Assembly: GCF_002161355.1 (NCBI RefSeq) | Contig: NZ_NFHL01000002.1 | Span: 124,001 to 188,000 of the forward strand | DNA length: 64,000 nt | Reading direction: 5' to 3' | Origin: Lachnoclostridium sp. An76 | GTDB taxonomy: Bacteria; Bacillota; Clostridia; Lachnospirales; Lachnospiraceae | Part shown: positions 19,015 through 28,175 of the stretch, one piece after another | How the letters are laid out: each line of letters begins with the position of its first letter | Position numbering within the stretch: position 1 is the stretch's first letter | Position numbers and translations under genes: made by a program | Notes under the pieces: model-generated | The model's input: only the letters and a program-made list of their open reading frames with translations | Database searches by the model: none | Told to the model about the DNA's origin: nothing

Positions 19015-20435
19015 GCCTGTTTCTTCCTTTTTACAAATCTTGCGATAAAAAATCCGTCCGACTGATGTACGCCCGGAAGGAGCTGGATGCACCCCTTCTC
19101 CGTCACACTGTCCCTCAGTTCGGGACAGAGCCTTCCGCTGATATCATCCAGCGAGAACTCCGGGTACTGCCCCAGGAACCAGTGTACATTGTCCATATTC
19201 TCCGCCGGATCTACGGTACATGTGCTGTAGATCAGCACTCCGCCGAGTCTCACATACTCCTTCGCGCAGCTTAAGATTTTCCTCTGCAGCTCAACGAGGC
19301 TTTGGATCCCCTCCGGGGAGGCCTTATATTTCAGGTCTGTCTTCCTGCCGAGCACGCCCAGCCCGGAGCAGGGCAGGTCCGCGATCACGATATCCGCGCT
19401 CCCCGCAGACGCCGGGTCCGGTACAGAAGCATCCATACACACTGCCGAGATATTCGGAAGCCCGGAGCGCTCGATATTCTCCCGGATAAGGTCTGTCTTA
19501 TATTCCGTCAGGTCCCTTGCTTCCACATGCCCCCGCAGAGGCGCGCTTTCTCCCATAACAGCGTCTCCTGCCGGCGCTTTCTCTTTACACTGCTTCTCTT
19601 TCACATACAGCTTTTCCGCGATGTGCAGCGCCTTTCCTCCCGGCGCCGCGCACACATCGATCACCCGTTCCCCTGACTGAGGGTCTGCCAGCTCGCCCAC
19701 GAGCATGGAGCTTACATCCTGCACCATAAAGAGCCCCTCCCGGAAGCTGTCCAGGCTGTCCAGATGATCATAGCCCGAGAGAGAGAACGCATAGGGAAGA
19801 TATGGGTGCGGCTCTGCCTTTACTCCCTCTTTCTCCATGATCCCCGCGAACGCCTCCGGCGCCGTCCGGTTCAGACAGCAGCGCACTGTGACCGGCTTCA
19901 CCCTCTGGGAATCAGCCAGCATCGTCTCGATCACGTCCTCATCGAACGACTGCTTCCAGAGCTCGATGATCCACTCCGGGCAGGAGTATCTCACAGAGAG
20001 AGCACGCGTCCCCTCCGATGGGTATCTGATCTCATCCATCCCTCTCGCCACGCTGCGCAGCACGCCGTTTACATATCCCCTAAGCCCGGAAAATCCTTTC
20101 TTCACCGCCAGCTTTACCGACTCGCTGCACACGGCACGGTCCGGCACACTGTCCATATATTTCAGCTGGTAGACCGCGCTGCGCAGGAGATTGCGGATGA
20201 CCGGCTTCATCTTCTTTACTTTCACTTTTGAGAACTGATCCAGGATATAGTCGATCTCGATCAGGTGCTCCAGCGTGCCCTCTGACACTCTTGTGATGAA
20301 TGCCCGCTCCTGCCTGGAGAGATACTGGTATTTTGCCAGCACATCCCTGAGTACGATATGGCTGTACTGGCCGTTCTCCACTGTCTCCATCAGGATACCC
20401 AGCACGAGTTCCCGCTCATTCACTGTTTTAGTCAT
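19011..20435 (-). CDS. rsmB: 16S rRNA m5C967 methyltransferase
   Basis: 474 residues: N-terminal NusB-like RNA-binding domain (about 1-140) and a Rossmann methyltransferase with DVCAAPGGKALHIAEKL, ADLPCSGLGVLGRKTDL and YSTCTVDPAENMDN, giving both catalytic cysteines. A short insertion (about 285-300, KEKQCKEKAPAGDAVMGES) lengthens the loop after motif I. In the conserved order yugP-rsmB-rlmN; its start overlaps the upstream gene by 8 bp. Confidence 0.96.
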   Translation of the reverse strand: MTKTVNERELVLGILMETVENGQYSHIVLRDVLAKYQYLSRQERAFITRVSEGTLEHLIEIDYILDQFSKVKVKKMKPVIRNLLRSAVYQLKYMDSVPDRAVCSESVKLAVKKGFSGLRGYVNGVLRSVARGMDEIRYPSEGTRALSVRYSCPEWIIELWKQSFDEDVIETMLADSQRVKPVTVRCCLNRTAPEAFAGIMEKEGVKAEPHPYLPYAFSLSGYDHLDSLDSFREGLFMVQDVSSMLVGELADPQSGERVIDVCAAPGGKALHIAEKLYVKEKQCKEKAPAGDAVMGESAPLRGHVEARDLTEYKTDLIRENIERSGLPNISAVCMDASVPDPASAGSADIVIADLPCSGLGVLGRKTDLKYKASPEGIQSLVELQRKILSCAKEYVRLGGVLIYSTCTVDPAENMDNVHWFLGQYPEFSLDDISGRLCPELRDSVTEKGCIQLLPGVHQSDGFFIARFVKRKKQA

Positions 20436-21132
20436 TCCTTCTTCTTCCTCCTGTCAGGATGAGGAGACGCAGAAGCTGCAGGATCATAGCCGCCGCGCTC
20501 GCCACATAGGTAAGGGCAGCCGCTCCCAGCACCTTTTTCACCGAACTTACCTCATCCGGGTAGAGCATCCCCGAGTTTTCCAGCACTTTTACCGCCCTGC
20601 CGGACGCATTGAACTCCACGGGCAGCGTCACGAGCTGAAAGAGCACTGCCGCAGAGAAAAGCAGGATGCCAAGATTGATGAACAATGCCGATGTCTGGCC
20701 GTTCAGGAACAGTCCGATAATGATCAGAGGCCATGCGGCAAAGGATCCGATATTAGCCACCGGCACCAGAGCCCCGCGGATCGAGAGCGGAGCATACCCC
20801 GTGGCATGCTGTACCGCGTGTCCGCACTCGTGGGCCGCCACTCCGATGGCTGCCACGGACGTAGAATTATAGACTGTATCCGAAAGCCCCAGCGTCTTTT
20901 TCCCCGGGTTATAATGATCCGTCAGGTTCCCCGGGATATGGATCACCTGCACGTCATAGATCCCGTTCCTGCGCAGGATCTGCTCCGCTGCCTCCCGCCC
21001 GGTCATCCCGGAATGACTGCGAACCGTGGAATACCGGGCGAACACCCGGTTCACCCTTGCGGATGCCACGAGGCAGATGACTGCCCCGATCACTACAAGC
21101 ATATAAGTCCAGTCATAATAATAGAAAAACAT
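20428..21132 (-). CDS. yugP: YugP-family zinc metallopeptidase, membrane bound
   Basis: 234 residues from the ATG at 21132 (MFFYYYDWTYMLVV), which has CAGGAGG upstream; the longer frame to 21189 has no SD. An N-terminal membrane helix is followed by SHSGMTGREAAEQILRRNGI, the zinc-binding HECGHAVQHATGYAPL (HExxH) and several further hydrophobic helices. The family's substrates are unknown. Its place between fmt and rsmB is conserved in Lachnospiraceae and Bacilli. Confidence 0.88.
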   Translation of the reverse strand: MFFYYYDWTYMLVVIGAVICLVASARVNRVFARYSTVRSHSGMTGREAAEQILRRNGIYDVQVIHIPGNLTDHYNPGKKTLGLSDTVYNSTSVAAIGVAAHECGHAVQHATGYAPLSIRGALVPVANIGSFAAWPLIIIGLFLNGQTSALFINLGILLFSAAVLFQLVTLPVEFNASGRAVKVLENSGMLYPDEVSSVKKVLGAAALTYVASAAAMILQLLRLLILTGGRRRND

Positions 21133-21204
21133 GATATCAACCTCCTGATCTGGCACAGTTATCTGCAGAACAGCGTACCAGGACGCCATTTGCGGAACAA
21201 TGTG

Positions 21205-22140
21205 CTATCCGAGCACTGTGCCCGGCTCCATCGCATACCCCCTCAGGAATGCACCTGTCTCCATCCTCTTCTTCCCCGGTATCTGTACCTCATATACTCT
21301 CAGGACTCCGTCCCCCGTGCTCACTGTGAAATGGTCCTTCGCGACCTCGGTCACTGTCCCTGGCTGTACTGACGTATCCTGCCTGGCTTCCTCTGCCTTT
21401 GCCTTCCAGATCTTCATCACCTTGCCGTTCCAGTGCGTGTAAGCGCTGGGCCAGGAATTCAGACCTCTCACCAGACGCTCGATCTGCACCGCAGGCCTGC
21501 TCCAGTCGATATCCCCCATCTCTTTTGTAAGCATCTTCGCATACGCAGTCGGGCTCTCTCCCTGCTTCTCAAATACTGCCGTGTGATCCTCCAGCGCTTT
21601 CAGCGTCTCCACGCAGAGTTCTGCGCCCGCCTGGGCCAGCTTGTCATGCAGGCTCTCCCCGGTCTCGTCTTCCGCGATGGGGACTTCCTTTTTCAAGATC
21701 ATGTCCCCGGTGTCCAGCCCTTCGTCCATCTGCATGGTGGTCACCCCGGTCACGCTCTCCCCGTTGATGATGGACCACTGGATGGGAGCTGCCCCCCTGT
21801 ATTTCGGGAGCAGGGACGCGTGCACATTGATACACCCGTACGGAGTCATCTCAAGGATCTCTTTTGGCAGGATCTGCCCAAAGGCTATGACTACCATGAT
21901 GTCCGCATTATATTTCCTGAGTTCTTCCACACATTCCGGCTCACGGATCCTCCTCGGCTGATACACCGGGATCCCGTGCTTTAAAGCCGTCTCCTTCACC
22001 GGCGGGAACTGCATTTCCTTCCCCCGGCCTTTCGGCTTGTCAGGCTGGGTCACCGCCAGGCACACGTCGTGCCCCGCGCGGATCAGCGCTTCCAGCGTCC
22101 CCACGGAAAAATCCGGAGTCCCCATAAATATCACTCGCAT
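21205..22140 (-). CDS. fmt: Methionyl-tRNA formyltransferase
   Basis: Formylates initiator Met-tRNA with 10-formyl-THF. 311 residues from the ATG at 22140 (MRVIFMGTPDFSVG), behind CGGAGGAG. Contains NVHASLLPKYRGAAPIQWSI with the catalytic Asn/His region, GVTTMQMDEGLDTGDM, and the C-terminal OB-type tRNA-binding domain. Follows def by 4 bp, the usual def-fmt pair. Confidence 0.97.
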   Translation of the reverse strand: MRVIFMGTPDFSVGTLEALIRAGHDVCLAVTQPDKPKGRGKEMQFPPVKETALKHGIPVYQPRRIREPECVEELRKYNADIMVVIAFGQILPKEILEMTPYGCINVHASLLPKYRGAAPIQWSIINGESVTGVTTMQMDEGLDTGDMILKKEVPIAEDETGESLHDKLAQAGAELCVETLKALEDHTAVFEKQGESPTAYAKMLTKEMGDIDWSRPAVQIERLVRGLNSWPSAYTHWNGKVMKIWKAKAEEARQDTSVQPGTVTEVAKDHFTVSTGDGVLRVYEVQIPGKKRMETGAFLRGYAMEPGTVLG

Positions 22141-22144
22141 CTGC

Positions 22145-22636
22145 TTACTCCTCCGTTTCTTCCTCTTCATCCTGCTCATAAGTCACATCGTGGAGCCCGT
22201 CCTCTGTCTTCTCTACATAGAGCTGCCCGTAGAGATGGTCGATCTCATGGCAGAATGCCCTTGCCAGAAGCCCTTCCCCTTCCATCTCAAAGGGTTCCAT
22301 CTCCTGGTTCAGGGCGCGCACCTTCACATGCTCCGGGCGGGTGACGATCCCCCATTTCCCGGGCACGCTCAGGCATCCCTCCTCCCCGGTCTGCTCCCCG
22401 GATGTCTCGATGATCTCCGGATTGATCAGCACGATCGGACCTTCTCCGACGTCGATGACTACAATCTTCTTAAGCACGCCCACCTGCGGCGCTGCAAGCC
22501 CTACTCCGCATTTGTCGTACATCGTCTCCAGCATATCCCCGATCAGGATCTTTGTCCGAAGGGTCATCTTCGGTACATCCTTGCACTTCTTTGTCAGGAT
22601 CTCGTCTCCTATCTCTCTTACCTCTCTGATCGCCAT
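22145..22636 (-). CDS. def: Peptide deformylase
   Basis: Removes the N-formyl group from nascent proteins. 163 residues from the ATG at 22636 (MAIREVREIGDEIL) behind AAGGAGG; the frame upstream to 22708 is not supported by an SD. The three metal motifs are present: GVGLAAPQVG, EEGCLSVPG and HEIDHLYGQL. The C-terminus is Glu-rich. Between priA and fmt. Confidence 0.97.
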   Translation of the reverse strand: MAIREVREIGDEILTKKCKDVPKMTLRTKILIGDMLETMYDKCGVGLAAPQVGVLKKIVVIDVGEGPIVLINPEIIETSGEQTGEEGCLSVPGKWGIVTRPEHVKVRALNQEMEPFEMEGEGLLARAFCHEIDHLYGQLYVEKTEDGLHDVTYEQDEEEETEE

Positions 22637-22722
22637 AATTTCCTCCTTTTCTCTGCGCCCCGCGCCTCCCGCGTGACGGCTCTTCTCTCCCCGCATCCTG
22701 CCGCGCACTCTGCGCCGCTCTC

Positions 22723-24942
22723 CTACATGGGATTAAAGTCAAACTGTATCCTCATCTTATCAAAACCAGAATTTATCTCAATATATTTCTCTACTCTGTC
22801 CTTTATCCCCACGAGCGCTCCATAATTTTCTCCTTTGACATAGAGCACTCTCCGGTATACGTCTTTGATCTTGTCGATGCCCGGGCTCGCCGGACCGATC
22901 ACCTCTGCCCCGGTCTGCCCGCGCGCCCGCAGGATGTACTCCTTCAGATAGCGGCATCCCGTCTCCAGCAGCGCCTCGTCCCCGCAGGAGACAAAGACAG
23001 CCAGCAGGTTCTCCGCCGGCGGGTAGCCCATCAGCTCCCTGTACCGGATCTCTTCCTCATAAAATGCCTCGTAGTCCTGCGCTGCCGCTGTCCTGATGGC
23101 ATAATGGTCCGGGCTGTACGTCTGGATCACCACCTCGCCGTGCCTCTCCCCGCGTCCCGCCCGGCCCGCCGCCTGGGTCAGCAGCTGGAAGGTCCGCTCC
23201 CCGGAGCGGTAGTCGTCTGTATAAAGGGACATATCCGCTGCCAGGATCCCCACGAGAGTGACATTCGGAAAGTCATGTCCTTTCACGATCATCTGCGTCC
23301 CCACCAGGATATCCGCCTCTTCATTGGCAAATGCGGAGAGGATCTTCTCATGGGCGTCCTTCTGCCTTGTGGTGTCCATATCCATCCTCAGCCCCCGCGC
23401 CTCCGGGAATGCTGCCTTCACGATATCCTCGATCTGCTGGGTCCCTGCCCGGAATTCACCGATATGAGGCGAACCGCACTCCGGGCACTCCCGCGCCCTG
23501 GGCACGGAATATCCGCAGTAATGGCACCGCATCTTCCCGTCTCTGTGGACGGAGAGGGAGACACTACAGTGGGGACATTTGATCACATGCCCGCACTCCC
23601 GGCAGGAAATAAATCCAGAATAACCTCTCCGGTTCAGGAAGAGCATGATCTGTTCTTTCTTCTCCAGCCGGTCCCGCATCAGTTCTGTCAGTTTCCTGCT
23701 CAGGATCGACCGGTTCCCATCTTTTAATTCTTCCCGCAGATCCACGGTATATACGTCTGCCAGCTCCTGCATCCTGGACCGGTTTTTCATCTCGAAGAGG
23801 ACATATTCTCCTCTCCTTGCCCTGTACATGGCTTCCATCGACGGAGTGGCGCTTCCCAGCACCACGCTCGCCCCCTCTGTCTGCGCCCGCTTTATGGCAG
23901 TCTCCCTGGCATGGTACCTGGGCGTCTGTTCACTCTTATAGGTAGGTTCATGTTCCTCGTCGATCACGATCAGCCCCAGGTCCGGGAACGGGGTAAACAG
24001 CGCTGACCTTGGACCGATCATGACGTCCACCTGGCCGCTGCGCGCCCGCATCATCTGGTCATACCGCTCTCCCGCGGAAAGCCGGGAATTCATGATGGAT
24101 ACCCGGTCCCCGAACCGCCTGTAAAACCGCATCACCGTCTGATAGGTCAGGGCGATCTCCGGGATCAGGACGATCGCCTGCTTCCCCATATCTACCACCG
24201 TCCGGATCATCTCCATGTAGACTTCTGTCTTCCCGCTCCCTGTGACGCCGTGGATCAGATAAGTCTCACGTTTCCCATCCGCGTAGTCTCTGCGGAAGGA
24301 CTCGATGGCATGCCGCTGTTCCTCAGTATATATGATCTCATCCGCCTTTTTGCCGGAGAGCTTCACAGGGTTTCGGTATACCTGCTCGGATTCCACGGCA
24401 AGCACCTTCTGCTCCTCCAGAGCCCGTATGACAGAGGCCGTGATGTTCAGCTTCTTTGTCACCAGTTCATACTCCAGCACCGGATCGTCCAGGAGAGCTG
24501 CCATGAGGCGCGCCCTTGCCTTCTGGTTCTTCCCCAGATAATAGTGGAGCTGCCTCTCCCCTGTCTCCCGGTCGAGCAGGAGCCTCAGCCTCTTCTTTAC
24601 CCTGGCATTCTCTTTCTGCTTGATGGGGAGGACTGTCTTCAGTGCCTGGATCATCGTGCCCCCGTAGTTTTCCTTCATCCACGCGGCAAGGGCGATCAGT
24701 TTCGCCTCGATCTCCACCCCGGTCCTGGAGATTTCCAGGATCTCCTTCACTTTCGAGAGGTCATAATCACACGTCTCCGCAAGCCCGGTCACATATCCTT
24801 TGATCCGCCGGTTGCCCCTGCCGAAGGGCACGACCACTTCCATCCCCGGCTCCAGCTCATCCACCATACTCTCCGGCACGCGGTACTGAAAGATCTTATC
24901 CAGTTTTTCATGTTGTATGTCTATGATCACATCCGCAAACAC
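22723..24942 (-). CDS. priA: Primosomal protein N' (replication restart helicase)
   Basis: 739 residues. N-terminal DNA-binding domain, then the helicase with HGVTGSGKTEVYMEM (Walker A), VIDEEHEPTYKSEQTPRYHA (DEEH box), and the zinc region CRECGHVIKCPHCSVSLSVH then CHYCG and CPECGS with all eight cysteines. Motifs V and VI follow (VGTQMIVKGHDFPNV, AAGRAGRG). Complete. It lies 7 bp after murE and upstream of def-fmt. Confidence 0.97.
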   Translation of the reverse strand: MFADVIIDIQHEKLDKIFQYRVPESMVDELEPGMEVVVPFGRGNRRIKGYVTGLAETCDYDLSKVKEILEISRTGVEIEAKLIALAAWMKENYGGTMIQALKTVLPIKQKENARVKKRLRLLLDRETGERQLHYYLGKNQKARARLMAALLDDPVLEYELVTKKLNITASVIRALEEQKVLAVESEQVYRNPVKLSGKKADEIIYTEEQRHAIESFRRDYADGKRETYLIHGVTGSGKTEVYMEMIRTVVDMGKQAIVLIPEIALTYQTVMRFYRRFGDRVSIMNSRLSAGERYDQMMRARSGQVDVMIGPRSALFTPFPDLGLIVIDEEHEPTYKSEQTPRYHARETAIKRAQTEGASVVLGSATPSMEAMYRARRGEYVLFEMKNRSRMQELADVYTVDLREELKDGNRSILSRKLTELMRDRLEKKEQIMLFLNRRGYSGFISCRECGHVIKCPHCSVSLSVHRDGKMRCHYCGYSVPRARECPECGSPHIGEFRAGTQQIEDIVKAAFPEARGLRMDMDTTRQKDAHEKILSAFANEEADILVGTQMIVKGHDFPNVTLVGILAADMSLYTDDYRSGERTFQLLTQAAGRAGRGERHGEVVIQTYSPDHYAIRTAAAQDYEAFYEEEIRYRELMGYPPAENLLAVFVSCGDEALLETGCRYLKEYILRARGQTGAEVIGPASPGIDKIKDVYRRVLYVKGENYGALVGIKDRVEKYIEINSGFDKMRIQFDFNPM

Positions 24943-24949
24943 TCGGTCT

Positions 24950-26416
24950 TCATCCTTCTTTCAGTTCTTCCAGGACCTCCGCGATCAGGACCCGCTCATC
25001 CATGGGATACTTCACGCCTTTGATCTCCTGATAATCCTCATGCCCTTTTCCTGCCAGCACGATCACATCCCCGGGCTGCCCGTGCTGGATCGCATATTTG
25101 ATCGCTTCCTTGCGGTCGCAGATCTCCACATATTTTCCGTCTGTCCTGCCGATCCCGGTCTTAATGTCATCGATGATCGCCTGGGGCTCCTCAAACCTGG
25201 GGTTATCTGATGTGATGATCGTCAGGTCCGCAAGGCGTCCCGACACCTCGCCCATCTCATATCTCCTGTCCTTTGAGCGGTTGCCCCCGCATCCGAACAG
25301 GCAGACAAGCCGTTTCGGATGGTATTCTTTTAGTGTCGTCAGCAGGCTCTCCAGGCTCATGGCATTGTGAGCGTAATCGATCATCAGGGTGAATTCATCC
25401 GACACTTTGATCATCTCGATGCGCCCTTTTACTTTCGCTTTTTTCAGCGCTTCTTTTATCTTCTCCACCGGCACGCCGAAATGCCTGCACACAGCGATCG
25501 CGGTCAGGGAATTATACACGCTGAATGTCCCCGGTATATCGATCTCCACATCAAAGTCCATCAGTCCGGCAACATGGTACGCCACTCCCAGATATCCCGG
25601 CCTGGACACGAGCTGCACGTTTTCCGCCCGCAGATCCGCGTCTTTGGAGAAACCGAATGTCTCCACTTTGCATGTGGCATTTTTGAAGATATCATGGAAA
25701 TATTTGTCATCCACATTTGCGATGCCGAGCCTGCACTGCTGGAACAGCATTGCCTTGCACCGTTTGTAATCCTCGAAATCTTTGTGCTCGTTCGGTCCGA
25801 TGTGGTCCTTGCCCAGGTTCGTAAAAATCCCGATCTCAAAGGGGATCCCCGCAGTCCGGTGGAGCATCAGCCCCTGGGAGGACACTTCCATGACCACGCT
25901 GTCGCAGCCTTCCTCCACCATCCGCGCGAAATACTGATGGATGGTAAAGGATTCCGGCGTGGTATTCGCCGCAGGGATCTTCTCATCCCCGATGATCGCC
26001 TCGATAGTTCCGATCAGCCCTACTTTGTGCCCCACTCCCTCCAGGATGGAACGGATCATATAAGTTGTCGTTGTCTTTCCCTTTGTCCCGGTAATGCCGA
26101 TGATCTTCAGCTTCTCCGCCGGATAGCCGAAATAAGCCGCTGACATGAGCGCCAGCGCATACCTCGTATCCGGCACGCGGATGACCGTCACGTCCTCCGG
26201 CACTTCCACATCCTTTTCCACCACGACTGCCGCCGCTCCCTTCGCAGCTACATCCGCCGCGAATCTGTGCCCGTCGGAAACTGCCCCGCTGATGCAGACG
26301 AAGACACTGCCATCCTCTACCTTCCGCGAATCATTGACAAGGGTCGTGACTTCCGCCTCATCCGTCCCCTGCACCACATCGTATTCCAGACGCTCCAAAA
26401 GTTTATTCAATTTCAT
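24950..26416 (-). CDS. murE: UDP-N-acetylmuramyl-tripeptide synthetase
   Basis: Adds the third stem-peptide amino acid in peptidoglycan precursor synthesis (cytoplasm). 488 residues with the ATP loop GITGTKGKTTTTYMIRS, NTTPESFTIHQYF (UDP-MurNAc binding) and TSDNPRFEEP. The DNPR motif is that of meso-diaminopimelate-adding enzymes, so an mDAP wall is expected. First gene of the long leftward housekeeping run. Confidence 0.96.
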   Translation of the reverse strand: MKLNKLLERLEYDVVQGTDEAEVTTLVNDSRKVEDGSVFVCISGAVSDGHRFAADVAAKGAAAVVVEKDVEVPEDVTVIRVPDTRYALALMSAAYFGYPAEKLKIIGITGTKGKTTTTYMIRSILEGVGHKVGLIGTIEAIIGDEKIPAANTTPESFTIHQYFARMVEEGCDSVVMEVSSQGLMLHRTAGIPFEIGIFTNLGKDHIGPNEHKDFEDYKRCKAMLFQQCRLGIANVDDKYFHDIFKNATCKVETFGFSKDADLRAENVQLVSRPGYLGVAYHVAGLMDFDVEIDIPGTFSVYNSLTAIAVCRHFGVPVEKIKEALKKAKVKGRIEMIKVSDEFTLMIDYAHNAMSLESLLTTLKEYHPKRLVCLFGCGGNRSKDRRYEMGEVSGRLADLTIITSDNPRFEEPQAIIDDIKTGIGRTDGKYVEICDRKEAIKYAIQHGQPGDVIVLAGKGHEDYQEIKGVKYPMDERVLIAEVLEELKEG

Positions 26417-26771
26417 GTCGGATCCCTCCTGATCTTTTCATGGATCAATCTTTTTAATTTATTTTATTGTACCGTACATACTAGGATAACACAAACTCTG
26501 CGCTGATGCAAAGAAAGGAAAGCGCGATCTGCATAACATCTGCATAGCAGTTTATCCACAGTTTGTCTTTCAGGCTATGCGGTTTTCCAAATGGCGCGGC
26601 TGGATTGTTACCGATGGCTCCGCATATGGACAACGGCCGGGAAATGCTATATAATGTAAAAACGTCTGTGTCTCTCCGGCGATATCAGTCCGGCTTGTCA
26701 CTCTCACACCGGAAGACATAATTTCATCAACAGCGCGTCTGAAAGCGCTGACAGAAAGAGAGGAAAATATT
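26417..26771. promoter_or_regulatory. Divergent murE/symporter intergenic region with plus-strand promoter
   Basis: 355 bp without a gene. A plus-strand promoter is clear: TGGACA (26627-26632), 17 bp, TATAAT (26650-26655), leaving a leader of about 110 nt before the symporter start. The leader contains a cgcgtctgaaagcgctgaca stem-like segment, but I cannot match it to a known riboswitch. A single perfect DnaA box ttatccaca lies at 26552-26560. Confidence 0.7.
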
Positions 26772-28175
26772 TTGTTTGCAGAAATCATCAACACGATCAG
26801 CGATCTCCTTTACAGCTACATCCTGATCATCCTTCTTCTGGGCGCGGGCATCTGGTTTTCCATACGCACACGCTTTGTCCAGTTCCGTATGTTTATCGAA
26901 TCACTCCGCGTTGTGGCCCAGCCGGGCAGCGACAAAAACGGACTTTCGTCCTTCCAGGCGCTCATGGTATCCACAGCTTCCAGAGTGGGGACAGGCAATA
27001 TCGCCGGGATCTCGACCGCAATCTGCCTCGGAGGTCCCGGAGCTGTATTCTGGATGTGGCTGACCGCCCTTCTCGGCAGCGCGTCCGCGTTTATCGAGAG
27101 CACGCTTGCCCAGATCTACAAGCACAAAGCAGAGGACGGCAGCTCTTACGGCGGTCCCGCCTACTACATCCAGGCGGCGCTCAAAAAGCACTGGATCGGC
27201 GTACTGTTCGCAGTAACGCTCATCCTGACCTATATGGGCGGATTTAACCTGGTCGCTTCCTTTAATATCGCCGACTCCTTCCGCGCTTACAGCTTCTTTG
27301 ACCCGAAGAACACACCTCTTGCAGTAGGCGTGGTGCTGGCTCTCATTTTCGCCGCAGCGATTTTCGGGGGAAGCAGACAGATATCAAAGATCACGGGCGT
27401 CCTTGTCCCTGTGATGGGGATCTTCTATCTTGCGGCCTCTCTCTTTATCGTTGTTACACACTATCAGGCGATCCCGCAGATGTTTGCGGATATCTTCGGG
27501 AATGCCTTTGACCTGCAGGCGATCTTTGGCGGCTTCGCAGGCTCCTGCGTCATGCACGGCATCAAACGAGGCCTCTTCTCCAACGAGGCCGGCGTCGGAT
27601 CCGCGCCGAATGCGGCTGCCAGCGCGGCTGTCTCCCACCCGGTCAAGCAGGGACTTGTGCAGATGCTCTCTGTATTCATTGACACGATCCTCATCTGCTC
27701 GGCCACTGCGTTCATGCTCCTGTGCTCCGGCGTAGCTCCGGGCGCTGACCTTGCGGGGATGCCCTGGGTGCAGGCCGCCGCTTCCAATTCCCTCGGCGGA
27801 TTCGGCACCATATTCATCACGATCGCACTCTGCCTGTTCGCCTTCACTACCCTGATCGGGAACTTCTACTACGCGGAGATGGGACTGAAGTTCCTCTGCG
27901 GCAGAAAGCCCGGAAAGGCTCTGATCAATGCCTTCCGCGTCATCGCCGCCCTGATCGTGCTGGCCGGCGCAACGATGGAATTCGGCCTTGTATGGAATAT
28001 GGCGGATGTGCTCATGGGACTGATGGCGCTCATCAACCTGCCCGTCATCCTCATCCTGGGCGGCCCGGCGATCCGCGCCATGAAAGATTATATGAAGCAG
28101 AAAAAAGAAGGAAAAGATCCCGTGTTCAGAGCAAGGGATATAGAGCTCAGGGATAAGACAGACTTTTGGAATTGA
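26772..28175 (+). CDS. Alanine/glycine:cation symporter (AGCS family)
   Basis: 467-residue polytopic membrane protein that imports alanine or glycine with Na+ or H+. Family sequence includes SSFQALMVSTASRVGTGNIA and then GISTAICLGGPGAVFWMW, the conserved TM3-4 block, and KRGLFSNEAGVGSAPNAAAS. It begins with TTG at 26772, preceded by AGAGAGGAAA; no ATG is available near. Stand-alone gene, and its stop codon merges with the left end of repeat element 1. Confidence 0.93.
   Translation: MFAEIINTISDLLYSYILIILLLGAGIWFSIRTRFVQFRMFIESLRVVAQPGSDKNGLSSFQALMVSTASRVGTGNIAGISTAICLGGPGAVFWMWLTALLGSASAFIESTLAQIYKHKAEDGSSYGGPAYYIQAALKKHWIGVLFAVTLILTYMGGFNLVASFNIADSFRAYSFFDPKNTPLAVGVVLALIFAAAIFGGSRQISKITGVLVPVMGIFYLAASLFIVVTHYQAIPQMFADIFGNAFDLQAIFGGFAGSCVMHGIKRGLFSNEAGVGSAPNAAASAAVSHPVKQGLVQMLSVFIDTILICSATAFMLLCSGVAPGADLAGMPWVQAAASNSLGGFGTIFITIALCLFAFTTLIGNFYYAEMGLKFLCGRKPGKALINAFRVIAALIVLAGATMEFGLVWNMADVLMGLMALINLPVILILGGPAIRAMKDYMKQKKEGKDPVFRARDIELRDKTDFWN

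Noticed and set aside
26552-26560. Perfect DnaA box ttatccaca
   Set aside because: Only one box, no dnaA/dnaN nearby and no cluster; not an origin.
26662-26771. Possible glycine riboswitch before the AGCS symporter
   Set aside because: The leader lacks the conserved paired aptamer core; only a weak stem is visible.
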